The notes beneath the pieces were generated by a model, which made no database searches, was not told the DNA's origin, and worked only from the letters and a program-made list of their open reading frames with translations. From Orobanche coerulescens (taxonomy: Eukaryota > Streptophyta > Magnoliopsida > Lamiales > Orobanchaceae), in NCBI GenBank assembly GCA_033398695.1, contig CM065811.1:114561501-114625500 (forward strand): 64,000 nucleotides of DNA, given 5' to 3'. The position numbers were made by a program, and so were the translations under genes. This document shows, piece by piece, positions 1 to 10,602 of this stretch. How positions within the stretch are numbered: the first letter of the stretch is position 1; each line of letters begins with the position of its first letter.

Positions 1-870
1 TATTTCGGATCAAGATGATCGGTTTGTACCACATTTTAGGCAGGCTGTTCATCTAGCTTTGGGGACCGAGCTGAGACTCAGTACTTCCTACCACCCCAGA
101 CAGACGGACAGTCAGAGCAGGCGATTCTAACACTTGAGGATATGTTGAGAGCATGTGCCATAGACTGGAAAGATGTTTGGGAGTCACATCTGCAGTCAAT
201 TGAGTTTACGTACAACAATAGTTGGCACACCCTGATTAGAATGGCACCATTTGAGGCTTTATACGGAAGGAGTTGCAGATCGTTGTTGTGTTGGGATGAT
301 GCATCTAAATTGATTGGTAACCAGATTTAGTAGTTGAGATGAGAGAGAAGATTGCCTTGATTCGTGACATGTTGTTAACGGCTCAGAGTCGACATAAGTC
401 CTATGCCAACACACTTTGCCGGCTGTTAGAGTTTGAGGTTGGAGACCATGTATTGCTGAAGGTGTTGCTGGCTCAGGGAGATTACCGCTTCGGTCGAAAG
501 GGTAAACTTAGTCCAAGGTATATTAGACCTTTCGATATTTTAGAGCGAATTGGAGATCTTGCATATCGGCTGGGTTTGCCACCGTCATTGAGTCATGTGC
601 ATAACGTATTTCATGTCTCCTAGCTTAGAAAGTATGTACCGGATCCTAGTTATATTATTGATTTTGGAGAGATTGAATTGGGACCCTACATCACATTTGA
701 GGAGAGACCGATTCAGATTTAGGCACAAAACAATTCCTTTGGTTAAAGTACAATGTGCGAGACATGGACCAGAGGAAGCGACATGGAAAACGAAGGATAG
801 TATGAAGGCGAGGTATGTCGAATTTTTCACCTTGTAAGTTTCAGGATGAAACCTCTTTTTAGAGGAAGAG
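1..870 (+). pseudogene. Tekay-like gypsy integrase C-terminus and chromodomain (element A1), broken
   Basis: This is the distal part of a Ty3/gypsy polyprotein whose integrase joins retroelement cDNA to chromosomes. The integrase core is seen from about base 8 (a DQDDRF-type motif), followed by the GQSEQ block with the third acidic residue, EFTYNNSWH and the ALYGR-CRS-L-CWDD motif typical of the Tekay/Del chromovirus lineage. The GKLSPRYI and HVHNVFHVS motifs close the integrase. A chromodomain-like tail follows (LRKYVPDPS, then IPLVKV and EEATW), which in this lineage targets heterochromatin. The reading frame breaks near base 96, after 327, at a TAG at 621-623 and near 718. The 5' part of the element lies before the window. 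Family identification is firm; it is clearly non-functional. Confidence 0.9.
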
Positions 871-1395
871 AATGTAATATACGCACTTTCTATTTTTAGT
901 AATTTCTATTTTAGTGCATTTTCATTTCGGACGACTAGCTTGTAATTGTTTTGGTATTCTGAAACTATTTTGTTCTGCATTCATGGCCATCCGGACAAGT
1001 TCGGAGTTGTTTTTACAAGATTTTACTTATTGTGTAACTTTTCCGCGTTTAGGCTCGATTCTCATTAATCTCGTTCTAAACTGATGTTTTGTTACTTCTG
1101 CGAGTTCCTTTAATATTTTTGGATACATTATGACTTCCTTATATTGTTATTTGACCTCGAATCTTCATTCTCGAGAGCCTGGGCTGCTTTGTAATTTTTC
1201 ATAGTTTTGGGTACCATTTTTGGAATTGTTGTCTATTCCATCGAATGGTTGGAATCATGTGGTCGGATGGGAGAGTGATCTTGCCTGTTGTTTATTATTA
1301 ATGCTTCATTATTCATTGGTAACTAACAAGTTTTATGCCTTCTGAGACATGAACTTTCTGACCGGGACTCATAATTGTATTCTGTATTGGAGCAG

Positions 1396-1779
1396 TTAGC
1401 GCAGGCTAACAATATACATAGCGCACGCTAAATTCTTATGTAGCGCGCGCTAATCAAACTGGACAGTAAGTTCTGCCTTTTGAAGTGGGTTGGTTAACGT
1501 ACTCTATTGTTATAATTGCATACATTGTTGAGAAGATTAGCATATGTTATCATACCGTTGTGTGCGCTAATGCGAGTGGGCAGAATATCCTGGAATTGGA
1601 TAGGAGGTTATGTGATTTTGGGCCAAACTAGGTAATGTACGCTAACAAAGATATTAACGCATGCTAAGATGACATTAGCGTATGCTAACAAGGAGTATAA
1701 GTCTCTGGACTACACGTTACCCAGAATAGCGTACGCTAACCATGTCCATAGCATACGCTAATCACTGCCAATATAAATA
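1396..1779 (+). promoter_or_regulatory. Palindrome cluster and TATA box of the A1 LTR
   Basis: At least eight imperfect palindromes of the form TTAGCG-NN-CGCTAA lie between 1396 and 1762, for example at 1396-1409, 1418-1431, 1440-1453 and 1726-1762. The outer TTAG/CTAA arms are kept while the central dinucleotide varies. The cluster ends 10 bases before a clear TATA box, TATAAATA at 1772-1779. The position suggests an upstream activating region in U3 read by a dimeric factor; that function is inferred. Confidence 0.7.
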
Positions 1780-1952
1780 GGACAGCAACAGTTAATTTCG
1801 TCATTTTTCCTATCTTCTTCTCTTCCTTGGCGAATTGGGATGATTCGGAAAGAGTAGTGCATATTTCGACCGATTGTCATCACCTTTCAATAATTTCGAG
1901 TTTTTAACACGGATTTAGTATCATTACAACATCTTTCTCCATCCTAATCGAG

Positions 1953-2749
1953 GTATTATTGCTAGAACACTTATTTTTTGGGATTTTGGGATTTTTGTGA
2001 CGATCCCATCTTATTATAGATTCGACTGATATTGTTGCTAGATTAGGGTTGTAGATTCGAAATCCCTTGTTATTCTTGTAGTTTTGTGGAATAGAATTTG
2101 TGAACTCTTCCGTTATTCGATTATGATGGATTCTGCCCTCGTAGTGTTCGGTGAATTATTCCTACGGGTAGAACTTAGGATAGTTTCCTATGTTTTTGTA
2201 GTATTGTGATTGATTATTGTGTTGTTGTGATTTAGGAACAAACATTTGAAGGGAGTAACCCTTTCCTTTCACCGTTTCCTTCACGTTGTGTCATTAGAGG
2301 CAAATACATGTATTACATTATGTTATGTTTGTTACGAGTTCGACATGAATGATGAATTGTGGTATCGTGTGTGTGTGTGTGTTGTTGTTCTTCCACCCTG
2401 GGATGGTTCGAAGGGACCTATGGGGGGGCAATAATAATGGGTACGGCCGCGAAAGTGGTTTCCCACCTGTGGATGGTTAGACGGGACCTCTGGCGGTCGA
2501 TACTAATGGGTACGGCCGTGGGTTACCAAGTGTGGAGTTTTATAGTATTGAGACGTGATGATATGGTTTTTGTTAAAATGATGTTTTAATACAAATGTGA
2601 TATTCCGGAATACTTTTTACTAAAACGCTTTCTAAATGTGATGATATTGTGGAATCGTATCTATATATAATGTCGTGTAATTTTGCACTTGCACTAGCTA
2701 TTCGAATGCCAATGCCTTAAATGGGGGAAATGCGTTTCATGCATTTCAG
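1953..2749 (+). other. Candidate LTR-embedded 5' UTR intron (A1)
   Basis: A donor-like GAG|GTATTA lies 181 nt after the TATA box, and an acceptor-like TGCATTTCAG|GT ends at 2749. The body is T-rich and holds the tandem repeats of this LTR. The same arrangement recurs in the family C and D LTRs. No branch point as clear as in C and D is seen here. There is no transcript evidence. Confidence 0.45.
2392..2527 (+). repeat. Two-unit tandem repeat in the A1 LTR
   Basis: Two diverged units of about 69 and 67 bp each contain GGGATGGTT/GTGGATGGTT, GGGACCT, and AATGGGTACGGCCG. A (GT)n run lies just before, at about 2366-2382. Families C and D carry unrelated tandem repeats at the corresponding LTR position. 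Confidence 0.75.
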
Positions 2750-3058
2750 GTATCGGGCGAGCTGAGGAGCCAGCATGGGAAATGCATGCAAAGGATGGCC
2801 GAGCATGATGATGAGGCACGAGTCTATATTGCTTATTTTATTATGCTTATATGGTTTGTCGGAGTTAGTCGAGTAGATGTATTATTGTTTCAAAGTTATC
2901 GTTGAAGTCCCCTGCATGGGCAGTGAATTCATTTTACATTCTATTTTTTCTATATTTGAACCAAAATGTTTTGGCCGAGGCCACGGACTTATCTTCATTA
3001 TTAATTTTGTCATTACGGGATTATTGCAAAATGTGTTGAACGACATAAAATGAATTGA

Positions 3059-3547
3059 TTACCTGGATCTAAGGAGCCTGAGAATAAGCCAAGTAGGTCC
3101 CAAAAATCAAGACCCTACAAAGCATAGAGGAAAACTTCTCAAATCGGCATAGGAAATGACATCTAGGCCGACCTGAAGACCAGATATCCTAACCCAGCTT
3201 GCCTCAGCTCAGATTCAAGTCAAGACGTTATCAGGCGACCGTATTATCACGCCGACTCGGTTTAGTGACAGAACAGGCCGAGATCCCTCAACCTCTAGTC
3301 CTTGTCAGTAGATGAAGGTCCTATACTTCTAGCACGACATGGAATCTGGTGAAATCCAAGATAGATACAAATAAAGATATCCTTACCTAACAAGGACTCT
3401 TTTCCACAAAGAAACTACATCCGCAATCCTTATCAGGATTCTACTTCCCATATATATGAAGTCCAATACCAACACCGACTCGATGACTTTCTATGCAAGT
3501 TAGGGTTGGAATATTCATGTATGTATAAATAGGTGTCCTCCTTGTTT
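3059..3547. other. Unidentified non-coding segment with a promoter-like TATA
   Basis: No coding frame or known domain is visible. Read on the + strand it has CATATATATG near 3460 and TGTATAAATAGG near 3522, a good plant TATA box. It is richer in GC than the flanking LTR. It sits between the truncated A1 LTR and a SIRE gag scrap, so it may be the remains of another LTR. I cannot assign a family. Confidence 0.35.
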
Positions 3548-3610
3548 CTCGAGAATTTTTACTTTGGCTTCGAGCATAACGAAATCATTTGTCTTGCTCT
3601 CACTATGAGA
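3548..3610 (-). pseudogene. Fragment of SIRE-type copia gag
   Basis: The - strand translation includes SESKTNDFVMLEAKV and ILEK, which closely matches the coiled-coil gag segment of the SIRE element at about 18985-19045 (SESNTNDFVLLQAKV). Only about 20 codons are present, and neither flank matches gag. This is a captured or left-over scrap, not a functional gene. Confidence 0.65.
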
Positions 3611-4596
3611 CTTGGTCGCATTAACAAGGTACAAAACAATCCATATAATCGTAGGGGAAACGTGGGTACGGGGTAGATACATCATAATCTCAAATATCTC
3701 AAGCTCCGAAATGGATAAATCGGGCGAATCTAAGAAATTCCCCATAAATTTTCAAAACTAGGGTTCTAAGGAATTTACCTTGATTTGGAAGATAGAAACG
3801 GATTAGATGTTGTGTAATATTTGTTATTCAACCAAAGATGATGATAGTTGAAGAAGGATCATCCCAAATCGCCTTCTCTCGCTGCTCCCATCGTAAAAAT
3901 GGATGAAAATATAAAAATGACGAAGAGCAAGGGTTGACCCGCTCTTATATACCATGCCAGTTTAGAGCGCGCTAAAATTTGGGGTTAGCGTGCACTAACG
4001 GGGTCACCCGGTAGTCCAGTAGCTTCTGACCTCGGCGTTAGCGCGCGCTACCACACCTTAGCGTGCGCTAACTGGTATCCTGCAGAAATTCCAGTTCACT
4101 GCCCAAATACGCTAGTGTGCGCTACATCTGGGAACTAGCGCGTGCTACGCAAGACCAATAGCGTGCGCTGGCTTGGTCCTAGCGCGCGTTCACTGCTAGT
4201 CCAGAAAATAGAAACACCTCACTGCCCCTGCCGACTCATCCCATTAGCCTGCGCTACTCAACACGAATAGCGTGCGCTAGCTAATACCTAGCGTGCGCTA
4301 ACTGCTAGTCTAGAGGGCAGAATCAGCTACTGCCTCTGCCATGCTCCGAACGTTAGCGTGCGCTAAGGCTCAAAGCTAGTGTGCGCTACTCAAGTAGAAA
4401 TAGCATGAATTAGTTTAGGCCTAGCATACGCTATCTGCCTATCTCAAAACACTACCGAAAGGTCCAAACAACACGAACATGATCCGAAAGGTACGAAACT
4501 CTAAATCAACATCGACAACATATCAAAGTGTTTACAAAGAAACAAAAGTGGAAGAACGGCAAGGTCAAAAATTCAATAAAATGTACGGATATTACA
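3611..4596 (-). repeat. 3' LTR of element A2 (family A), truncated
   Basis: On the - strand the LTR starts at 4596 with TGTAATATCCGTAC, directly after the purine tract that follows the A2 chromodomain. It carries a palindrome cluster, a TATA box and a donor-like site in the same order as A1. It is cut at about 3610 by the SIRE gag scrap, inside what would be the LTR intron, so the LTR end is missing. Confidence 0.75.
3944..4436 (-). promoter_or_regulatory. Palindrome cluster and TATA box of the A2 LTR
   Basis: About 15 copies of a TTAGCG-NN-CGCTAA palindrome fill 3961-4436, the densest cluster in the window. Centres are mostly TG or CG, and several arms are decayed. In - strand sense the cluster is upstream of a TATA box (TATATAAG, 3944-3951). 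About 173 nt further on is a donor-like CAAG|GTAAAT with its GT at 3778-3777. Confidence 0.7.
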
Positions 4597-4608
4597 TTCT
4601 CCCCTTCT
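4597..4608 (-). promoter_or_regulatory. Polypurine tract of element A2
   Basis: On the - strand AGAAGGGGAGAA lies immediately before the LTR start TGTAAT. This is the expected place for the plus-strand DNA primer of an LTR retrotransposon. Confidence 0.75.
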
Positions 4609-4649
4609 AACAAGAAGTTTCGTCCCGAAACTTAAGAAATAAAAAGTTT

Positions 4650-5985
4650 GGGGTATTCCGATCGTATCTTCTCTTCGTCTACAAAGTCGCCTCCTCGACT
4701 CCATGTCTCGACCATTGCACTTTAACCAACGAGATGGTTTTGTGCCGAAGCTGCTTCTCACGACATTAAAGGATCTTCATCGGCCTCTCCAGAATGGTAA
4801 CATCCTCGGCTACATCAATCTCACTATAGTCGATAACATGACTTGGATCCGGCACGTACTTTCTCAACTAAGACACATGAAAAATTCCATGGACATGACT
4901 CAAAGCTGGAGGCAACACCAGCGATAAGCTAAATCTCCAACCCTGTCCAAAATTTCAAACAGTCCAATATACCGCGGACTAAGTTTTCCCTTTTTCCCGA
5001 AGCGGAAAACTCCTCTGGCCGGCCACACATTGAGTAGAACATGGTCTACTACTTCGAATTTCAAAGGTCGAGGATGAGTATCAGCATAAGATTTCTGATG
5101 GCTCTGGGCAGTCAACAACTGTTCCCTGATAATGGAAATCTTCTCCTTAGTGTCCATCAACATATCTAGTTCCGTTCCGACTAGCTCCGAAGCCTCGTCC
5201 CAACATAATGGCGATCTACACCGCCTACCATAAAGTTCCTCGAAAGGTTCCATTTTGATCGACGCATGCCAACTATTATTGTAGGCAAACTCGATCAACG
5301 ACAAGTGAAGATCCCAATCATTACTCCAGTCTAGGGCACAAGATCGCAACATATCCTCCAACGTCTGAATCGTCCGCTCCGTCTGACCGTCTGACTGAGG
5401 ATGAAAAGACGTGCTAAATCTCAACTCGGTGCCCAAAGCCTGATGAACGGCCTGCCAAAAATGCGATACGAAGCGACCATCTCGATGGGAAACAATGGTC
5501 TTCGGGGCACCATGCAATCTCACGATCTCAGCTATAAAAGTTCGAGCCAATCTCTCCGGTCCCAAAGTATCCTTAATACCTAGAAAGTGTGCAGACTTGG
5601 TCAACCAATCGACGATTACCCAAATCATATTCATTACGGCTCTATTTCTCGGCATCCCAGTGATAAAATCCATAGAGATATCTTCCACTTCCACTTGAGA
5701 ATGGGAAGCGGCTTCAACAACCCCGCCGGTCGTTGATGTTCAATCTTGACTTATTGACATGTCAAACACCTTAGTACAAACTCTGTGACATCCTTCTTCA
5801 TATTATTCCACCAAAAATTCAACTTCAAGTCCTTGTACATCTAACTCGTTCCGAGGTGGATAGAGTAAGGCATAGCATGAGCATCTCGGAGAATTGTCTG
5901 CCTCAATTATAGATCATTCGGAACACAAAGCCTGCCCTGGAATCTCAGAATACTATCCGGATGGACCATAAAACCAGGGGATTTT
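4650..5985 (-). pseudogene. Tekay-like gypsy integrase and chromodomain (A2), broken
   Basis: Reading leftward, the HHCC zinc-binding region is recognisable at about 5740-5940 (AHAMPYSIH and RCLTC) but carries stops. The catalytic core fills 4900-5694. The first acidic residue is in WVIVDWLTKSAHF. The second block reads SHRDGRF, where the family has SDRD, so the second catalytic Asp appears to be His. The glutamate in GQTERTIQTLEDM is kept. A chromodomain follows (LRKYVPDPSHVIDY, then SLVKVQWSRHG, EEAT) and is interrupted by several stops, including a TAG between integrase and chromodomain at the same place as in A1. A frameshift separates this part from the RNase H above it. Confidence 0.9.
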
Positions 5986-6101
5986 CCTTTAATTACATCT
6001 TCCTTCAGTTGAGAGATCATCGGGTCACTTCACTATTTCCCTTTGATGTCGTCAGCCAAGGACAAAGTAATTTCGAGAGTGCACAACTGTCCTTGCACTC
6101 T

Positions 6102-7955
6102 TCAAAGCCTAACTTCTATTCCTTGCTCTATTAAATCCTCACGAATCTTCGTCTGAGATGTAAGAACCTCGAGCATATGAAGCGATGCCGATTTGCGGCT
6201 CAAAGCATCCACGATGACATTGGCCTTTCCGGGATGGTAAAGAATTTCCAAATCGTAATCCTTAATCAATTCCAACCAACGTCTCTGCCTCATATTCAGC
6301 TCTTTCTGGCTAAAGATATACTTCAAACTCTTGTGGTCGGTATAAATCCGACACGGTGAGCCATACAAATAATGCCGCCAAATCTTAAGTGTGAAGACAA
6401 TCGCGGCCAACTCCAAATCGTGAGTAGGATAGTTCATCTCATACGGCTTCAATTGATGTGATGCAAAAGCTATCATCTTTTCATGCTGCATAAGCAAACA
6501 TCCAAGCCCTTGTCCCGAAGCGTCACTATAAACTGCAAATCCTCCACTACCCTGTGGTAAAGCTAAAATCGGCACTGAGGTTAAACGTCTCTTCAGCTCA
6601 TCGTAGCTATGCTGTCTCTCAGCTGTCCAAACAAACTTTTCTGTCTTCTAGAGTAACTGCGCGAGTGGCCGAGCGAGTTTTGAGAACCCCTCGACAAACC
6701 GACGGTCATACCCAGCAAGACCCAAAAAGCTATGAACTTCTTTAACATTTTTAGGCGGTGTCCAATCTAGCACTGCCTCAACCTTCTGTGGGTCTACATG
6801 AACCTCTTCGGCCGAAATCACATGGCCAAGAAACATAACTTCTTCCAACCATAACTCACACTTCGAGAATTTTGCACAGAGGTGTTCGGCTCTCAAAACA
6901 TCTAGTATCAAACGCAAGTGCCAGGCATGTTCCTCCTTACCCCGATAATAAATCAAGATGCCGTCAATAAAGACGACCACACATCTTTCCAGGTATTCGA
7001 TGAATATCTTGTTCATTAGTTGCAGGAATACTGCCGGTGCATTAATCAATCCAAAAGGCATGACCACAAATTCATGTCCGTATCTCGTCTGAAATGCAGT
7101 CTTCGGAATGTTGGACTCTTTCACCCGGAGTTGATCGTATCCTGATCCCAAATCAATTTTTGAGAATACTGTGGCTCCCTGCAGCTGATCGATTAAATCA
7201 TCTATATGAGGCAAAGGATATTTGTTCTTGATGGTCACTCTGTTTAGTTCACGGTAATAAATGCATAAACGTAGTGAACCATCCTTCTTCCTCACAAAAA
7301 GAACAGGCACGCCCCAAGGCGAAGCGCTCGGTCTGATGTACCCTTTCTCCAATAGTTCTCCTAGCTGACTCTTTAATTCTTGCATCTCGGAAGGTGCCAT
7401 CCGATACGGCGCCTTAGAAATCGGAGACGCGTCAGGCTCTAAGTCCACAAAAAATTCTATCTCTCGATCTGGCGGCAATCGTGGGAGGTCGTCTGGAAAA
7501 ACGTCGGGATACTCATTAACAACTGGAATCGAAGAGAAATCAACTTCGTTCCCTTCCATCTTCAAATCATAACACCAATAGACCATGCAACCTTTATCCA
7601 AGAGTTTTACGGCCTTCATGGCGCTGATAAGCAACCTAGGTTGGCCCAATTTACGTCCCATAAACGAGTACTCGGAATCGTCTTTAGTCATCATAGTGAT
7701 AACCTTAGTGCGGTAATTCATAATCGCTTGGTGACTATCAAGCCAATCCTCATCGAGGATCACATCCTCACCTTCCATATCAACCATAATCAAAGGACCG
7801 CAAGCAGTCATACAAGTTATATTCAAACGGCGCAGATACGCCAAGGAGATGAAAGAATGTCTAGCACCTGAATCAAAAAATACACGAACTGGATGAGATA
7901 GGATATGAATGGTACCTGAGGCCACCGCTGCATCGGGTTCTTCTGCTCGACGCAT
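6102..7955 (-). pseudogene. Tekay-like gypsy protease, reverse transcriptase and RNase H (A2), broken
   Basis: The protease active site [12 protein letters not shown] is near the start (about residue 27). The reverse transcriptase shows [37 protein letters not shown] and [10 protein letters not shown]. Its catalytic box reads [10 protein letters not shown] instead of the usual FIDDILVY, so the second active-site Asp is Gly, and the usual IDYRELN reads IYYRELN. An in-frame TAG at 6648-6650 separates RT from RNase H. The RNase H (6102-6647) looks well kept: [44 protein letters not shown]. The enzymes would copy element RNA into DNA in virus-like particles. The RT is almost surely dead. Confidence 0.93.
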
Positions 7956-8060
7956 CTCATAGACTCGCGGGTGTGTCGAACCGATGCTAGAATCTCCCCC
8001 TCTGGCGTTCTGACTCTGTCCTCAGCCCCTGCCGTAACTCTGCTGTGACTGTCCAACTCG

Positions 8061-8745
8061 TTACCGCTGATTCATACTCTGAACTATAGGCACTGGGGCC
8101 GAAGCCCGAGTGTCTAAAGTCCGATCTTGTTCGGGGCAATAAGCTGCCCTATGTCCCATCTGTCCACAAGTGTGACACTTCAGAGGTGGTAAATTGCACT
8201 CCAGATTAACGTGGCCTGGACGACCACAATTAAAACAAGTTATCGAGCGAGTTGAGGTGCCCGGAGCAGAACGAAAACTCTTCTTCCCTCTAACAGAACG
8301 TGACGACTGCCCGACAGAATGGTTAGTCGCCTGAGGTCTCTGTAAGTTTCCACCTTCAGAGCCATAAAAGTTACCAGCGATCTTATACTTCTTCGATTCT
8401 TCCGTGGTATCATTGTGGGAACTCAACATGTCATAGGCCAAAGCCCTGTCTTGGTATTCCTTCAAGGTAGTACAAGAAAACCCAGCCATATAACATCGTA
8501 AATCCATATTCATCCGCATAGTAAAGTAACGGATCTTGTCACACTCATCCCGCACTTGATTCTTCACGTGGATCAGTTGTTGGTTGTACTCTACTATCAA
8601 CTGTGAGACTGGAATGTTCTGTGGCTTAGCCTCGAAAAAGGCTCGGATTCTGCCTTCTTGCACCGGGCAAGGACAAATCTCAGCCTCCAGCAACTCTTTA
8701 AATTCTCCCCATGAAGCAGCACGATCACGTGGCTTGATAACTTTC
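8061..8745 (-). pseudogene. Tekay-like gypsy gag (A2), 5'-truncated
   Basis: The capsid/nucleocapsid part of gag is clear. Two CCHC zinc knuckles (CFNCGRPGHVNLEC and CHTCGQMGHRAAYC, about 8160-8250) bind element RNA. Upstream is the retroelement gag region with IKPRDRAASWGEF, RIRAFFEAKPQNIPVSQ and a DKIRYFTM block. Gag and pol are in one frame, as usual for this lineage, but a stop ends gag at 8061-8063 and another TGA lies before the protease. The N-terminal half is missing because a family C LTR begins at 8746, inside the gag sequence. Confidence 0.9.
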
Positions 8746-9405
8746 TGTAACACCCCCAATCCAATTGGGAATATTACAGCGCCACAGACCCTCTCCGTGA
8801 GGATCTACCAGGCTAAATACAGAAAACACAATAACATAACACGTGCCAACATGTCTAATAACGAACCAATAGACCGATTTGGTCTTTGACCACAACGCGC
8901 ACATCAAACATAGATAACTCTTCCTCACAATCCATACCCATGCAGAGGTTGGCCTACATTAACCTTCCCATAAAATCGGAGAACAACACAACGGAGAGAC
9001 CAAACAACAAGACGTTACCAAAATGCTCAACATTGGTATTCATGTGATTAGTATCGTCGTCTTCCATCATCCTTCGTAACGATCCTGTGATTCACTCCCT
9101 AGCAACCTGTAAGTACCTGGACGCAATACAGACATCCACCCCCGAATACTCGGGGGTTAGCAAAACTCCAATGTTTTGCTAGTGCAAGTATAAATACAAA
9201 GACAAGCCATACATATCATACTCCTAGAACATAAGATCGAGAATAATCATCCAGACTTAAATAACAACAGACTTCCCGAGATAATTCACTTGAATAAAAC
9301 CGTTCGAAACAATGAAAAATGGAAACCGTAGTTCGATATACAATTTGGGAAAACATTTACGATCTAGGGAGTTTTAAAAATATTTGGGATTTAAGAATTC
9401 CCAAG
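8746..9405 (-). repeat. Family C gypsy LTR fragment inserted in A2 gag
   Basis: On the - strand the LTR ends GGATTGGGGGTGTTACA at 8746. Over the first 330 bases it is, by eye, more than 90% identical to the C LTR ends at 21121-21453 and 45913-46245. It adjoins A2 gag directly with no primer-binding site, so it is a 3' or solo LTR end; the adjoining CTTTC (8741-8745) is the expected target duplication. It contains the double hairpin at 9137-9180 and an acceptor-like CGTCCAG|GT with AG at 9118-9117. The upstream part is cut off by the SIRE LTR at 9406. Confidence 0.8.
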
Positions 9406-10587
9406 TGTTGGCCACTAAGTATACAGGATACAGCTTGGATAGTGTTTTAAAACAACAAGCTGTACGGTTTTCAAATCTGAGTGCGTAGCGGAAGTCTTGA
9501 CAAAGTAAGTTGCTGTAAATACAGCAACTAGATATGAAATGTATAGTTAAAGATAATCACAAATATTAAAACAATAAATGTAGAAGGTAATTGACACAGT
9601 AATTAAAGTGGTTCGAGGTAAACCCCTCTACGTCCACTGGTCCTCCATACAGGAGTAAAAATGTTTATTATAAATACTACGTACACAAATACATATTTAT
9701 AATCAAACCTAATCAGTATATCATTCACACAGATTGATATAAGGATCTTAGCCTTCAACCGTTCACACAGATTGGTTTGAGCTTTCACTTGACTGGCTTC
9801 TTCACACATAGTTCCGAAGCTTTGTCTCTTCAATGCAGGTCCGTTACACACAGTTCGGGAAGAGCAAGGATTCTCAGTCCACATAGGTCTGATGGGTTTG
9901 TTCAAGGGGTAGAACAATATTTGAACAACAATTATGACTTTCTGTGCTTTTAGCTGATGATGTGTTGTTCACGGTTTTGAGCACTGTATATCTCTTCTTT
10001 CTGAATAGTAGAATGCCTTGGGAGATATGCTTGCTCTGAATATTCATGTAAGCACTTGTTTCACTTGCGTATAAATTCGATCATTTGTTCGTTTGTTTGC
10101 ATGTGTCTGTATATCTTCAAAGGCTGGGGATATATAGCTTTCTGAAATATATCCGTTGATATAAATCCGTTGAGCAGTATTCCATTCTAATGGGATGATG
10201 TGTTTGAATGAAACAAGATCCGGATTTTGCGCTAGATTGAAGATCTCTGGTGGCTTGATATTTAAATACTTTATCCTTTAGTATTTAAATATATCTTCTC
10301 AAACAGGACTTTGACTTAGTGAATAACAAAGATTCCGTCTTGTCCTGTTTGGATGTTGTATGGAATGATAGCTGTATTGTCGATTCGAGACAGCTTCCAT
10401 ACTTAGTCTGTATAAGACTCCTTTGCTGTATGATTGATTCTGTATGATGGGGCTACGAGAAGTCTTCGATACAGGATGATACCTTTTGATCAGCTTTTCG
10501 ATACAGTTGCTTGCTATATGCTGGATTGACATATTTGTCAAAACATTCTGTCTTGATGTTTTTGATACAGGGATTGTTATCCCAACA
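9406..10587 (-). repeat. 3' LTR of SIRE/Maximus-type copia
   Basis: On the - strand the LTR runs from TGTTGGGATAAC at 10587 to GTGGCCAACA at 9406, 1182 bp, with matching TGTTGG/CCAACA ends. It follows a polypurine tract directly. A TATATAT box lies at about 10129-10137 on the - strand and marks the U3 promoter. The repeated GATACAG/CTGTATC words throughout the LTR recur downstream of pol. The flanking CCAAG (9401-9405) would be one target duplication; the partner is lost with the 5' end. Confidence 0.85.
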
Positions 10588-10602
10588 ATTTCCCCCTTTT
10601 TG
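10588..10602 (-). promoter_or_regulatory. Polypurine tract of the SIRE-type copia
   Basis: CAAAAAGGGGGAAAT on the - strand ends right at the LTR start TGTTGG. It is the expected primer for plus-strand DNA synthesis. Confidence 0.85.

Larger units (their letters stand above)
873..3058 (+). repeat. 3' LTR of element A1 (family A), 3'-truncated
   Basis: The LTR begins TGTAATATACGC directly after a purine-rich tract (AGAGGAAGAGAA), where a 3' LTR should start after the chromodomain. In order it holds a palindrome cluster, a TATA box, a donor-like site, tandem repeats and an acceptor-like site. The later part resembles the end of the family C LTR (a shared CCCTGC-TGGGCA box), but the expected terminal GTGTTACA is not reached, so I place a truncation near 3058. 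The exact right edge is approximate. It is the same family as the - strand LTR at 3611-4596. Confidence 0.75.

Noticed and set aside
3961..4436. CRISPR-like array
   Set aside because: Repeats are short palindromes at irregular spacing inside a plant LTR, with no cas genes or spacer structure.
7641..7871. 76-codon + strand frame opposite the A2 protease
   Set aside because: Shadow of the - strand pol frame.
8725..8928. 67-codon frame bridging A2 gag and the family C LTR
   Set aside because: A fusion frame created by the LTR insertion; no evidence of expression.
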